This document shows, piece after piece, positions 7,117 to 16,203 of a DNA stretch of 58,627 nucleotides. A model generated the notes under the pieces. The model was not told the DNA's origin. It saw only the letters and a list, made by a program, of their open reading frames with translations, and ran no database searches. Made by a program: the position numbers and the translations under genes. This DNA is from Dolichospermum sp. ST_sed8 (lineage in GTDB: Bacteria > Cyanobacteriota > Cyanobacteriia > Cyanobacteriales > Nostocaceae), in the NCBI GenBank assembly GCA_028658405.1, contig JAKOGY010000004.1, forward strand, positions 1 through 58,627, given 5' to 3'. Numbering within the stretch: position 1 is the first letter of the stretch; every line of letters starts with the position of its first letter.

Positions 7117-9435
7117 ATGTTTCATCCAGTATTACCACCGCCTCAGCTACCTCCAAGTTTTGAAGATTCAAAACCTGTTGATCATCTCAATCTCGCTGCT
7201 GCTGCTGTTGTCAAGGTTAAAACTGATGGACGAAAATTGATAATTGTCGGTAAGAATCAAGATCACAATTATCAATCAAATATCAGCCCAATCAATGATG
7301 AAGTTAGTCATAAAAATCAATTATTTCCTGATCAATCGCCAGTTTTAGTAGAAACATCAACTCCCCCAGCGCAGCCTAGTAATGTGCATTTACAGGAATC
7401 AGAGGGAAAATTTCATCTGTCTATTGGTGAAAATAAACCTGATGTCGCACCAGTACAAAATATTATTGAATTTAAGCTGCGGAATTCCGAAAATCAAGAG
7501 TTAACACCTACTACTGGAGAATTTCCACCATCACCCTCACTTCCAGTACCAGAGAAGATTCCAGCGGGAAAAGGCAGGGTTGTTGAGGTAATTGCCGATC
7601 GCCAGGAGTATGATGAGAAAAGGCGAATTGTCACTGCTGATGGTCATGTTGTAGTTAGATTTGATGGAGCAGTAATTGATGCCGATACCATGCAAATCAA
7701 TTTGGATAATTTGATTGCGGTGGGGGAAGGTAATGTGGCTTTAACTAGAGGTAATCAGGTACTCCAAGGAAAACGTTTTACTTATAATTTTATTCAAGAT
7801 AATGGGGATTTAGAAAACGGTAAAGGAGAACTTTATATCCCCAGCGCAGCAACAGATTTTGCTTTTTCACCGCCGCTCCCTACAGATATTAGCGCGGGGG
7901 GTGTATCTAGCCAGCCTTTAAGTAATCGAATTCGCGCTAATCAACCTTTAACAGGTGTGAACAGTCCAGGGGGAATCCAATTTGGTGCTAGTGGTCAATC
8001 AGACGTGCAAAATGTGGCCACACCTAAATCTGGGGGGATGGTTAAACGGTTACGTTTTGAAGCCCAACGGATTGAATTTTATCCCCGTGGGTTTCAAGCA
8101 CAAGATGTGAGAATTACGAATGATCCTTTTTCACCTCCTGAATTAGAAGTCAGGGCAGATAAAGTGACTGTAACTCGAGAAGCACCGTTGATAGACCGGA
8201 TTACTACCCAGCGGCAAAAATTGGTTTTTGATCAAAAAGTTGTTGTGCGGATTCCTGTTAATAGTCGAAAAATAGATCGTCGGCCACGCCAAGTAAATCC
8301 TACTGTTGTCTCTCCTGGTTTTGATACTAGTAAACGGGGTGGTGTTTATGTAGAACGCAGTTTTGAAGCGATTAATACTAATCAGAAACGCTGGACTATT
8401 ACACCCCAGTTTTATATCCAAAGGGCATTGAACAATGGCGAGAATGTAGCTAGTTTATTTGGTGCAAAGACTAAGCTGAGTGCTGTTTTGGGGGCGAAAA
8501 CTATTCTAGAAGGTGCGGGAGAGTTAACTAGCTTTGATTTTAATCAGGTGGAAGACAGTTTGCGGGGAAGTTTGCGGTTACGCCAAATATTGGGTAATGT
8601 AAATCCTTATACATTGAGTTTAGAATCTAGTTACCGCGATCGCTTGTACAATGGTAGTATTGGGTATCAAACAGTACAAAGTAATATTGGTGGCATTATC
8701 ACTTCTCCAGTTATTCCTTTAGGTAAGAGCGGTATCAATCTTAGTTATCAAGGTGGCGCTCAGTATATAGATGCAAACACAGACCGTCAGGATTTACTCT
8801 CACCAGTGCGAAAAAATGATCGCATCTCTCTGAGTCGTTTACAAGGGAGTGTGGCCTTGAGTAGTGGTATCAATTTGTGGCAAGGAAAACCATTGCCAGC
8901 TACAGCTACAGAAGGATTAAAATATACCTCTAATCCTGTTGTACCATATTTGCAAGCGATCGCAGGTATCACGGGAACTACTAGCTATTATAGTAGCAGC
9001 GATAACCAAAGCACTTTAATTGGTACTATCGGTTTAGTGGGACAGATTGGGAATTTTTCTCGCCCTTACTTAGATTATACCGCCTTTAATCTCACCTATT
9101 CTCAAGGAACTAATAGCGGTTTATCACCCTTTCTCTTTGATCGTTCAGTTGATAATAAAGTCCTGAATGCAGGTCTTTCTCAGCAACTTTATGGACCATT
9201 GCGGTTAGGCTTGCAAACATTATTGAATTTAGACACAGGCAAAAGTACAAGTACGGATTATATTATGGAATACAGCCGTCGCACCTATGGTATTACCTTG
9301 CGTTATAATCCTGTTCTACAATTAGGCGGCTTTAATATTCGTATTAGTGATTTCAACTGGACAGGTGGTACAGATCCATTTTCTACTGGCGAACTTAAAC
9401 CCGTTGTTGGTGGTGTAATTCGTCAAGATAATTGA
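7117..9435 (+). CDS. DUF3769 / OstA (LptD-like) envelope protein
   Basis: The 772-residue protein has a proline-rich N-terminal region and then an OstA/LptD-N-like segment (roughly residues 155-260, with ADGHVVVRFDGAVIDADTM and VGEGNVALTRGNQVLQGKR). The long C-terminal half has alternating hydrophobic/polar strands typical of an outer-membrane beta-barrel (NLSYQGGAQY, ITLRYNPVLQLGGFNIRI). This matches the cyanobacterial DUF3769 family, thought to act in lipopolysaccharide transport or outer-membrane assembly. A TTG at 7093 extends the frame by 8 codons; the ATG at 7117 is preferred. No classical signal peptide is obvious at this start, which is unusual and leaves the start uncertain. Confidence 0.8.
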   Translation: MFHPVLPPPQLPPSFEDSKPVDHLNLAAAAVVKVKTDGRKLIIVGKNQDHNYQSNISPINDEVSHKNQLFPDQSPVLVETSTPPAQPSNVHLQESEGKFHLSIGENKPDVAPVQNIIEFKLRNSENQELTPTTGEFPPSPSLPVPEKIPAGKGRVVEVIADRQEYDEKRRIVTADGHVVVRFDGAVIDADTMQINLDNLIAVGEGNVALTRGNQVLQGKRFTYNFIQDNGDLENGKGELYIPSAATDFAFSPPLPTDISAGGVSSQPLSNRIRANQPLTGVNSPGGIQFGASGQSDVQNVATPKSGGMVKRLRFEAQRIEFYPRGFQAQDVRITNDPFSPPELEVRADKVTVTREAPLIDRITTQRQKLVFDQKVVVRIPVNSRKIDRRPRQVNPTVVSPGFDTSKRGGVYVERSFEAINTNQKRWTITPQFYIQRALNNGENVASLFGAKTKLSAVLGAKTILEGAGELTSFDFNQVEDSLRGSLRLRQILGNVNPYTLSLESSYRDRLYNGSIGYQTVQSNIGGIITSPVIPLGKSGINLSYQGGAQYIDANTDRQDLLSPVRKNDRISLSRLQGSVALSSGINLWQGKPLPATATEGLKYTSNPVVPYLQAIAGITGTTSYYSSSDNQSTLIGTIGLVGQIGNFSRPYLDYTAFNLTYSQGTNSGLSPFLFDRSVDNKVLNAGLSQQLYGPLRLGLQTLLNLDTGKSTSTDYIMEYSRRTYGITLRYNPVLQLGGFNIRISDFNWTGGTDPFSTGELKPVVGGVIRQDN

Positions 9436-9491
9436 AAATCTGTAGGGGCGCAAGTCCTGCGCCCAAAAACCCAAAAACTCACTTCAAAACT

Positions 9492-9612
9492 AGTAGTCTG
9501 TCAAGAACTAATTGACGGGTTCATTTGTTGCCATTTTGATTCTTCCTTCTTCCTTCCTTCGTGTTCTTCGTGGTTCGTTTCTTATCCGTCAAAATTTATT
9601 TGACAGACTACT
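9492..9612. mobile_element. 121-bp MITE with AGTAGTCTGTCAA ends
   Basis: The element begins AGTAGTCTGTCAAGAAC and ends TTGACAGACTACT, giving imperfect terminal inverted repeats of about 27 bp (ending in TTGACGGG / CCGTCAA). The interior is a T/C-rich tract with repeated CTTCC and TTCGTG words. It is the reverse-orientation sibling of 46004-46124 and of the partial copy at 1-75. It lies between the stops of two convergent genes, where insertion would be harmless. Confidence 0.8.
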
Positions 9613-9628
9613 AGACAGCAGGGCAGTT

Positions 9629-11134
9629 TTACTCCTGACTCCTGCTGTGTAATGGTAAAGAAATTGTAAATGTCGTCCCCACATTGATTTTACTTACCAT
9701 GTTAATTTGTCCTTTATGGGCATCAACACATCTTTTCACAATTACTAAACCCAGACCATCACCTTGAATTAATTCAACATTAGAAGCCCGATAGAAGGAA
9801 TTAAAAATCTTGTTTTGGTCATTTTGAGGTATGCCAATTCCTTGATCTTGAATCTTAAAAGTGGCTAATTTAGCTATATGATCACAACTAAGTTCAAAGT
9901 AAACCTTAGCATTTGCTGGTGAATATTTAATTGCATTAGAAATTAAGTTTATAAACAAGTGATATAATAGTCCTCCATCCATTACAGCATTTGTATTTTG
10001 ACTATTACAAGTAAAAACTATTTCATGTCTATTATCTTCAATGAGTTCAAAGTCTTCAATTAGCTCTTGACAAAATTTTTCTAAGTTAATTGGTTCAGGA
10101 TTACAAGTAAGCATTCCTGCTTCTGCTTTACCCACAAAAAGTACATCTTTCATGAGTTTTTCCATTGATTCTACAGCGCCATAGATGCGTGTTAAATATT
10201 TTTTTCTTTTAATTTCTGTTAAGTTATCACCTTGAATTTCTATCAGTTCTACTGCGGTTTGAATCACACTTAAAGGATTACGAAATTCATGGGAAACAGT
10301 AGAAATAAATAGGGATTTAAGGTGATTGAGTTCCTGTTCTTTTTTTAAAGATTGTTCTAAATATTCTCTTTGACGGCGCTCGCTTAAATCCCATAATACT
10401 AGCACAACACCACTAATTTCATGAGGTCGTCGCATCAACAAAGAAGCACTATTAGCAACGGGTAATTTTGTGCTATTTTTAGTAATTAAAAAAGCAACTT
10501 CTCTTAAAAGCAAAGACTGTTTCTGTCGTAGCACCTTTGTCACAGGATTTTCTATCATTTCACCTGTAACTTCATCAACCATATTGATGATTTCTGATAT
10601 ATTTTTACCAAGAGCCTCTATTTCTTGCCAACCAGTAATTTTTTCAGCAGCAGGATTAATAAAGGTGATGATTCCCTGTTCATTTGTAGCGACAACAGCA
10701 TCACTCATCGAATTTAATAGAGTTGCCAATTGATCTCTACTTTCCCGTAATTCACATTCTAGCTTGTGTTTTACTAAAGCAATTTCTATTGCTATCCGTA
10801 GATCTCTAATTGTAAATGGTTTAACAATATAACCAAAAGGTTGAGTAACTTTTGCTCGTTCTAAAGTATTTTCATCACCATAAGCCGTTAAGAAAATAAT
10901 CGGTATATCTAATTGTTCATGAATATGATTAGCAGTAGTAATACCATCCATATCACCTTTGATAACAATATCCATAAGAATTAAATCTGGTTTGTTATCC
11001 GCAGCTTGACTAATAGCAGCTTGTCCAGAAGAAACTTTACCTGTAACTATATATCCTAATTGATTAAGTTGACTAGCAATATTTCTAGCCACAATAACTT
11101 CGTCTTCAACTATTAAAATTTTAGCTATACCCAT
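9629..11134 (-). CDS. Hybrid histidine kinase: REC-PAS-HisKA-HATPase
   Basis: The 501-residue protein starts with a receiver domain (residues 4-120; phospho-acceptor Asp55 in LILMDIV, Lys105 in YIVKPF). A PAS domain follows (about 132-255), then a HisKA dimerisation domain with His282 in STVSHEFRNP and a HATPase_c domain (LINLISNAIKY, DQGIGIP, GLGL). An N-terminal receiver followed by a kinase is a common cyanobacterial arrangement in phosphorelays. It starts 7 bases after the stop of the large kinase gene upstream, so the two are probably co-transcribed, the large kinase perhaps feeding phosphate to this receiver. No DNA-binding output is encoded nearby. It appears to be cytoplasmic. Confidence 0.9.
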   Translation of the reverse strand: MGIAKILIVEDEVIVARNIASQLNQLGYIVTGKVSSGQAAISQAADNKPDLILMDIVIKGDMDGITTANHIHEQLDIPIIFLTAYGDENTLERAKVTQPFGYIVKPFTIRDLRIAIEIALVKHKLECELRESRDQLATLLNSMSDAVVATNEQGIITFINPAAEKITGWQEIEALGKNISEIINMVDEVTGEMIENPVTKVLRQKQSLLLREVAFLITKNSTKLPVANSASLLMRRPHEISGVVLVLWDLSERRQREYLEQSLKKEQELNHLKSLFISTVSHEFRNPLSVIQTAVELIEIQGDNLTEIKRKKYLTRIYGAVESMEKLMKDVLFVGKAEAGMLTCNPEPINLEKFCQELIEDFELIEDNRHEIVFTCNSQNTNAVMDGGLLYHLFINLISNAIKYSPANAKVYFELSCDHIAKLATFKIQDQGIGIPQNDQNKIFNSFYRASNVELIQGDGLGLVIVKRCVDAHKGQINMVSKINVGTTFTISLPLHSRSQE

Positions 11135-11141
11135 TTCTTAT

Positions 11142-13943
11142 TTATTCATGCAAGGTGGATTGTGAAAATTGAATATTAAATATAGTTCCTTGATTGCGTT
11201 CTATAGTAATAGAACCTTCTAGTTGTTCCGTAACTAAGTCATAAACTAGGGATAGACCTAAAGAAGATGTAGTATTCCAACCTATATTATCAGCTAAACC
11301 AATACCATTGTCTCGAATAATTATCTCAATATCATGATTCTTATTTTTATGTAAGCTAATACTAATTACACCATGCAGACTATTGGTAAAAGCGTGCTTT
11401 AAAGAATTTGATATTAATTCATTGATAATTAATCCACAGGGAATAGCTTGATCAATATTTAAAATAACTGAATCAATATCAGTTTGTAAACTAATCTGAC
11501 CAGGTGTTATCTGATAAGAAATTAGTATCCCTGTCACCAAATTATTAATATATTCAGCAATATCAATTTTCCCAATATTAGGATTAGTATATAAATTTTT
11601 GTGAATTAAAGATATTGATTCAATCCGATTCTGACTTTCTTGAATAGCTTTGAGAATTTGTGGATCTTTAATTGTCTGCGCTTGTAGGTGTAATAAACTG
11701 GAGACAATTTGCAAATTATTTTTAACTCGATGATGAACTTCTTTCAATAAAACTTCTTTTTCCGCTAAGGCACTTCTCAGCTTGACTTCGGCTTGTTCTC
11801 GTTGTTCAAGTTCACTTTTAGCTTGTTGTAATATATTTGATTGTTGAATAGCAATGGCAATTTGTACAGTTAGTTGATCAAGTAGATCTAATTGATTTTC
11901 TTCCCATTCACGAAAGTTAGAACATTGATGAGCAATGAGTAACCCCCAAAAGAAACAGCCTCTATTTTCTTCATTTACTTCTAAGAAAATAGGGACAACT
12001 AAATTGGCTTTAACTTCAAACTGTTCTAAAAGTTGAATATAACAATCAGTGAAACCAGCTTGATAAATATTAGAAATTGCCAGTTTACATCCTTGTTGAT
12101 AATGCAATATTCCTCTTTCTTGAAAACAAGTATCTTGAATATCTTTACCTAAAGAAACTGTCCATCCAGGTAATACAGATTCTGCCATAATTTTACCACT
12201 CATATCTGGATAAAATTGATAAATTACTACTCTATCAACAATTAGTAAATCTCGGACTTCTTCAACGGTTGCATTGAGAATATCTTGGAGATCAAGAGAT
12301 TGGTGAATTCGCTCAGAAATTTTTCGGATCAACTTTTCCCGTTCAGCTTGAGCTTTTAATATCCTTTCATTTTGCTTACGTTCTGTAATATCTTTACCAA
12401 TACCTATAATATCTCCATTGGGTAATTTCACATTAGTCCAAGATGTATCAATGATAGAGCCATCCTGTACACGAGTTCTAAAATCATGCCAAACGGGTTG
12501 TGCAGACTGAACAAAATCAATCACTTCTTGACGATATTCTGCATGAGGATATAATTTGGCAAAAATATTACGAGTTTGGAAATCTTGCAAAGAGTATTTT
12601 AGAGTTTCTTCTAAGTGTTGATTAACCCATTGCACATGATGATCATTATCAATTAGTGCAATCATTAAAGGAATATTCTGGAATATGGTCTGCAAAAACT
12701 CATTTTGTTCCTGAAGCTTAATTTCAGATTTTTTACGATCAGTAATATCATTAAATAATTGTAATACTGCTGGTTCATTATTGTATTTTAAATATCGCCA
12801 ATATGTAATTAGCCATAAATCAGTACCATCTGCTTTCTGTAATTTAATTTCATAGTTATGCAAAAATCCATTATGGTTAAACGTTGTTAACAATTTTTCC
12901 CACTCAGATTTATTATGATATAAATATGAAATTTTCCGCTGTAATAAATCATCTGAAGAAAACTTAAATATTTGTAAAAACTCTGGGTTAGCATATATGA
13001 TTATGTCATCAGATAATCGAGAAATGACTAAAGGAATCGGAATTGCTTGGGAAATTACTCGAAATTTAGCTTCACTATCTTGCAGTTTCAGTTCTATTTT
13101 TTGCCGCTCGCTCAAATCGTGGATGTGAACTAATACAGCATTTTGATTATCATAGTTAATAGTATTAGAAATAATTTCTACAAAAATAATTTTGCCATCT
13201 TTACAAGTATGTCGCCATTTTCCATGATTACATAAACCAGCCCGATTTCTAGCCACATAAGCCAGTAGCATAGGTATATCTTCAACGGGATAAATATCAA
13301 AAATTCGCTTTTGTAAAAATTCCAATTTTGAGTAGCCATAGTGAATTGTCGCTGCTTCATTCACATCTAAAAATTGCAGTGTATGACAATCATATATCCA
13401 TATAGGACTAGGATGATGAGTAAAGAGAAGATGATAATTCCATTGGCTATTTTCTAGAAATTTATGCTGGTGTAAATCCAAGAGTCTGATTACTTGTTTG
13501 CCCAAACCTTTCAAAGCTTTTGCTTGTGTGCTATTTAAAGTTCGCGGCATTGTATCCATAACACATAAAGATCCTAATGCAAAACCATGAGCATTAATCA
13601 GAGGAACTCCTGCATAAAATTGGCAATGGGAATGGGAAATAACAAGAGGATGATTAACAAATCTTTCATGTTGTAAAATATCGGGAATGATCAGAATTTC
13701 TCTTTCTAAAATAGTATAACTACCAAAAGCTAAATTACGAGAAACTTCTGATATATTCACCCCAATTTTTGACTTAAACCATTCCCTTTGTTCGTCAACT
13801 AAACTAATTAAAGCAATTGGTGTATCACAAATATCTGCGGCTAATTGAGCAATTTCATCAAATACAGTCTCTGATGGTGTGTTTAAAATTTGATATTGAT
13901 TCAGTAATTTCATGCGTTGACGTTCATTATTAGGTAAAAACAT
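11142..13943 (-). CDS. Multi-sensor histidine kinase (GAF-PAS-PAS-PAS-GAF-HisKA_2)
   Basis: From the ATG at 13943 the protein is 933 residues. In order it has a GAF domain (about 25-155), three PAS domains (about 165-280, 290-405, 410-523), a phytochrome-type GAF (about 550-700), a HisKA_2 histidine box (EVHHRVKNNLQ, His near 737) and a HATPase domain (NELISNSLKHAF, DNGIGL). The second GAF keeps the cyanobacteriochrome-like text GWTVSLGKDIQDTCF and a Cys in TDCYIQLLEQF, at the position where CBCRs attach bilin. The frame stays open upstream to 14060, but those 39 residues look non-homologous, so the internal ATG is chosen. It is followed 7 bases later by the REC-PAS kinase. Confidence 0.88.
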   Translation of the reverse strand: MFLPNNERQRMKLLNQYQILNTPSETVFDEIAQLAADICDTPIALISLVDEQREWFKSKIGVNISEVSRNLAFGSYTILEREILIIPDILQHERFVNHPLVISHSHCQFYAGVPLINAHGFALGSLCVMDTMPRTLNSTQAKALKGLGKQVIRLLDLHQHKFLENSQWNYHLLFTHHPSPIWIYDCHTLQFLDVNEAATIHYGYSKLEFLQKRIFDIYPVEDIPMLLAYVARNRAGLCNHGKWRHTCKDGKIIFVEIISNTINYDNQNAVLVHIHDLSERQKIELKLQDSEAKFRVISQAIPIPLVISRLSDDIIIYANPEFLQIFKFSSDDLLQRKISYLYHNKSEWEKLLTTFNHNGFLHNYEIKLQKADGTDLWLITYWRYLKYNNEPAVLQLFNDITDRKKSEIKLQEQNEFLQTIFQNIPLMIALIDNDHHVQWVNQHLEETLKYSLQDFQTRNIFAKLYPHAEYRQEVIDFVQSAQPVWHDFRTRVQDGSIIDTSWTNVKLPNGDIIGIGKDITERKQNERILKAQAEREKLIRKISERIHQSLDLQDILNATVEEVRDLLIVDRVVIYQFYPDMSGKIMAESVLPGWTVSLGKDIQDTCFQERGILHYQQGCKLAISNIYQAGFTDCYIQLLEQFEVKANLVVPIFLEVNEENRGCFFWGLLIAHQCSNFREWEENQLDLLDQLTVQIAIAIQQSNILQQAKSELEQREQAEVKLRSALAEKEVLLKEVHHRVKNNLQIVSSLLHLQAQTIKDPQILKAIQESQNRIESISLIHKNLYTNPNIGKIDIAEYINNLVTGILISYQITPGQISLQTDIDSVILNIDQAIPCGLIINELISNSLKHAFTNSLHGVISISLHKNKNHDIEIIIRDNGIGLADNIGWNTTSSLGLSLVYDLVTEQLEGSITIERNQGTIFNIQFSQSTLHE

Positions 13944-14108
13944 ACTTCTTGGTATAGTAAATTGATGGAAATAAAATCTAAGTATTGGTAAATATATGTA
14001 ACAAATTATAGTGCTAATTATGTATTTATACAATCTATCTAAAGATGGATGACAAAACATAAATATGTTAAATGATAGGTGTAATTTAAAACTTTAGGTA
14101 TTAACCTG

Positions 14109-14258
14109 ATGAAAATACATATTTCTCAAAGATTAAAACGCCGTCAATTCTTACTACAAGCCGCAATGACTACTGGTACTATGATCACAACAAATCTGTG
14201 GTCAAAATTAGCTGTAGCTCAAACACCCGCATTCATAAGAATACCCGGTAAGTGGTAA
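14109..14258 (+). pseudogene. phoD: phoD 5' fragment: Tat signal peptide
   Basis: The reading frame begins MKIHISQRLKRRQFLLQA. It has a twin-arginine motif (RRQFL at 11-15), a hydrophobic stretch and a likely cleavage site after AVA (residue 37), followed by QTPA. At 14,233 the frame enters the inserted element and ends at a TAA after 49 codons. The sequence resumes as LDKNRPAIPYGVASGD at 14,684. The left half is thus the export signal of the PhoD phosphatase encoded downstream. On its own it would make only a signal peptide. Confidence 0.85.
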
Positions 14259-14683
14259 ACTCAGCGGCTTTAGCCCTGAGAGGGAAACGACACGGGCGGT
14301 AATAAAGGCTTTGAATCTTTTTTCATTACCGCCTTGGAGTTAAGAAATTCGGGGTACTTTTGTAATGTACTTTCAACGGGACAATTACCGATTCAAATTT
14401 CTCAACTCTGTACGCATAATGTTTTGCTCCAAAGAGCCTCCCTTTCGGGGTGATGTTAGCAACGACTGCGTTATAAGAGCTTGTTATACTTGCAACACTG
14501 TTTCTGTTACCTTAAAACTGTTTAATTGCAAATGACAGAGCAAGGAACTAGCTTCGCATTCCGGGGTGTCGTGACTCAAATAACGGCTACCCTTCGACTA
14601 CGCTCAGGGTGGTCTGGTCAGCACGGCTTGCTTGATTACTCTTGCAAGCCCAGTCCCTTTAGGGCTGGGTTACTGACCACATT
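14234..14683 (-). mobile_element. Non-autonomous isrB/iscB-type element inside phoD
   Basis: Read on the minus strand the 450-bp insert has a left end hairpin (CCCAG..CTGGG, 14650-14670) followed by GGGCTTGCAAGAG, similar to the left end of the isrB element at 21778 (GAGCTTGTAAGAA). It reaches CTTTGGAGCAAAACATTATGCG, similar to the segment ending in the isrB start codon. The right end carries ACCGCCCGTGTCG, TTCCCTCTCAG, CACTTACCGG and TCTTATG, closely matching the isrB 3' end at 23060-23131. Only about 10 codons of a protein frame remain, so the protein gene was deleted. CATT occurs at both junctions (14230-14233, 14680-14683). An internal perfect 9-bp stem GGCGGTAAT/ATTACCGCC lies at 14293-14333. 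Confidence 0.8.
14418..14679 (-). ncRNA. Candidate omega-RNA of the non-autonomous element
   Basis: In IscB/IsrB systems the guide RNA is encoded between the left end and the protein start, with its guide taken from the sequence outside the left end. The matching interval here is rich in inverted repeats (ACCCCGAAAGGGAGG, CTTGCAAG..CTTG) and ends at the vestigial start codon at 14417. Its 5' neighbour on the minus strand is phoD sequence. The assignment rests on position and end similarity, not on a covariance model. Expression is unknown. Confidence 0.45.
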
Positions 14684-16142
14684 AGACAAAAACCGCCCTG
14701 CTATACCCTACGGTGTCGCTAGTGGCGATATTAACAATAATAGCGCAGTAATTTGGAGTCGTAGTAATCGCCCTGCCAGAATGATTATAGAATATGCTAC
14801 CGATGAAAGTTTCCGGAATGTGAACCGGATTATTGGCAAAGTTGCTACAGAATATACTGATTTTACCGCGAGAACTTACTTAGATAATTTACCCCCAGGT
14901 CAAGATATTTTTTACCGTGTCACTTTTCAGGATTTAGTTGATACTAACATTTACAGCGCTCCGGTAATTGGTCATTTGAAAACTGCACCCCAAACACGGG
15001 GAAAAGATATATTATTTGCCTGGTCTGGAGATACCGCAGGACAGGGTTGGGGAATTAATTCAGAATGGGGAGGAATGAAAATTTATGAATCTATTCGTCA
15101 ACTGAACCCCGACTTTTTTATTCATTCTGGAGATACTATCTATGCAGATAATCCTATTCAAGCAGAAGTAAAGTTAGAAGAAGGGAAGATTTGGAAAAAT
15201 ATCACCACAGAAGAAAAATCAAAGGTTGCAGAAACCCTGAAAGAATTTCGCGGTAACTATATTTATAACCTTTTAGATGAAAATATTCAACGATTTAATG
15301 CCCAAATTCCCCAACTGGTGCAATGGGATGATCATGAAGTCAGAAATAATTGGTATCCTGGGCAAATATTAGATGATAATCGCTATCAAGTTAAGGATAT
15401 TTCTCTATTAGCATCACGGGCAAGACAAGCATTTTTAGACTATACACCTATTCGCTATAATCCTCAAGACCCAAACCGAATTTATCGTCATTTTCATCAT
15501 GGTGAATTACTAGAAATTTTCATGTTAGATGAACGTAGCTACAGAGGTAAAAATTCTCCAAATAATCAAACAGTAGCTAGTGAAAAAACTGCCTTTTTTG
15601 GTAATTCCCAAATCAAGTGGTTGAAAGATAAATTAAAGAACTCAAAATCCACTTGGAAAATAATTGCTAGTGATATGCCAATTGGGTTAATGGTTAAAGA
15701 TGGAAAAACAGACTTTGAAAACTTTGCCAATGGTGATGGTAAACCCTTAGGAAGAGAATTAGAAGTAGCTGATTTATTGCAGTTTATTAAAAATAATAAT
15801 ATCCGCAATGTGGTTTGGTTAACCGCTGATGTCCATTATGCCGCAGCCCATTATTATCATCCCAATAAAGCCCAATTTACCGATTTTAAACCTTTTTGGG
15901 AATTTGTGGCTGGACCTCTCAATTCTGGAAACTTTGGACCAAATCAACTAGATAATACCTTTGGACCAGAAGTAAAGTTTCAAACTGCTTCTCCAGAAAT
16001 AAAACTCAATCAACCACCAAGTTCAGGGTTACAGTTTTTTGGAATGGTGAAAATTGACGGACAAACAGAAGTTTTAACAGTGACTTTACATAATTTAGCA
16101 GGGAAAAAAATCTATAGTCTAGATTTAGAACCAGAGGTCTAA
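14532..16142 (+). CDS. phoD: PhoD alkaline phosphatase, catalytic part without its signal peptide
   Basis: From codon 14,684 onward this is a PhoD-type metallophosphoesterase. Metal-ligand motifs are FAWSGDTAG, FFIHSGDTIYAD, VQWDDHEVRNNW and the C-terminal TADVHYAAAHYYHP. PhoD enzymes are Ca/Fe-dependent phosphodi/monoesterases exported by Tat, used to obtain phosphate from organic sources. The first 51 residues of the present ORF are antisense sequence of the inserted element, not PhoD. The first ATG of the frame is at 14532 (a TTG lies at 14526). If translated, the product would stay in the cytoplasm. Removing the 450-bp insert would give one 527-residue PhoD with its Tat signal. The catalytic region itself shows no stops or frameshifts, so the interruption looks recent. 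Confidence 0.85.
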   Translation: MTEQGTSFAFRGVVTQITATLRLRSGWSGQHGLLDYSCKPSPFRAGLLTTLDKNRPAIPYGVASGDINNNSAVIWSRSNRPARMIIEYATDESFRNVNRIIGKVATEYTDFTARTYLDNLPPGQDIFYRVTFQDLVDTNIYSAPVIGHLKTAPQTRGKDILFAWSGDTAGQGWGINSEWGGMKIYESIRQLNPDFFIHSGDTIYADNPIQAEVKLEEGKIWKNITTEEKSKVAETLKEFRGNYIYNLLDENIQRFNAQIPQLVQWDDHEVRNNWYPGQILDDNRYQVKDISLLASRARQAFLDYTPIRYNPQDPNRIYRHFHHGELLEIFMLDERSYRGKNSPNNQTVASEKTAFFGNSQIKWLKDKLKNSKSTWKIIASDMPIGLMVKDGKTDFENFANGDGKPLGRELEVADLLQFIKNNNIRNVVWLTADVHYAAAHYYHPNKAQFTDFKPFWEFVAGPLNSGNFGPNQLDNTFGPEVKFQTASPEIKLNQPPSSGLQFFGMVKIDGQTEVLTVTLHNLAGKKIYSLDLEPEV

Positions 16143-16203
16143 ATAATGATTGAGAATTGGTGTATAATATTGCTAAACCCCAAACACAAGAGCGAGGGTA
16201 TAT

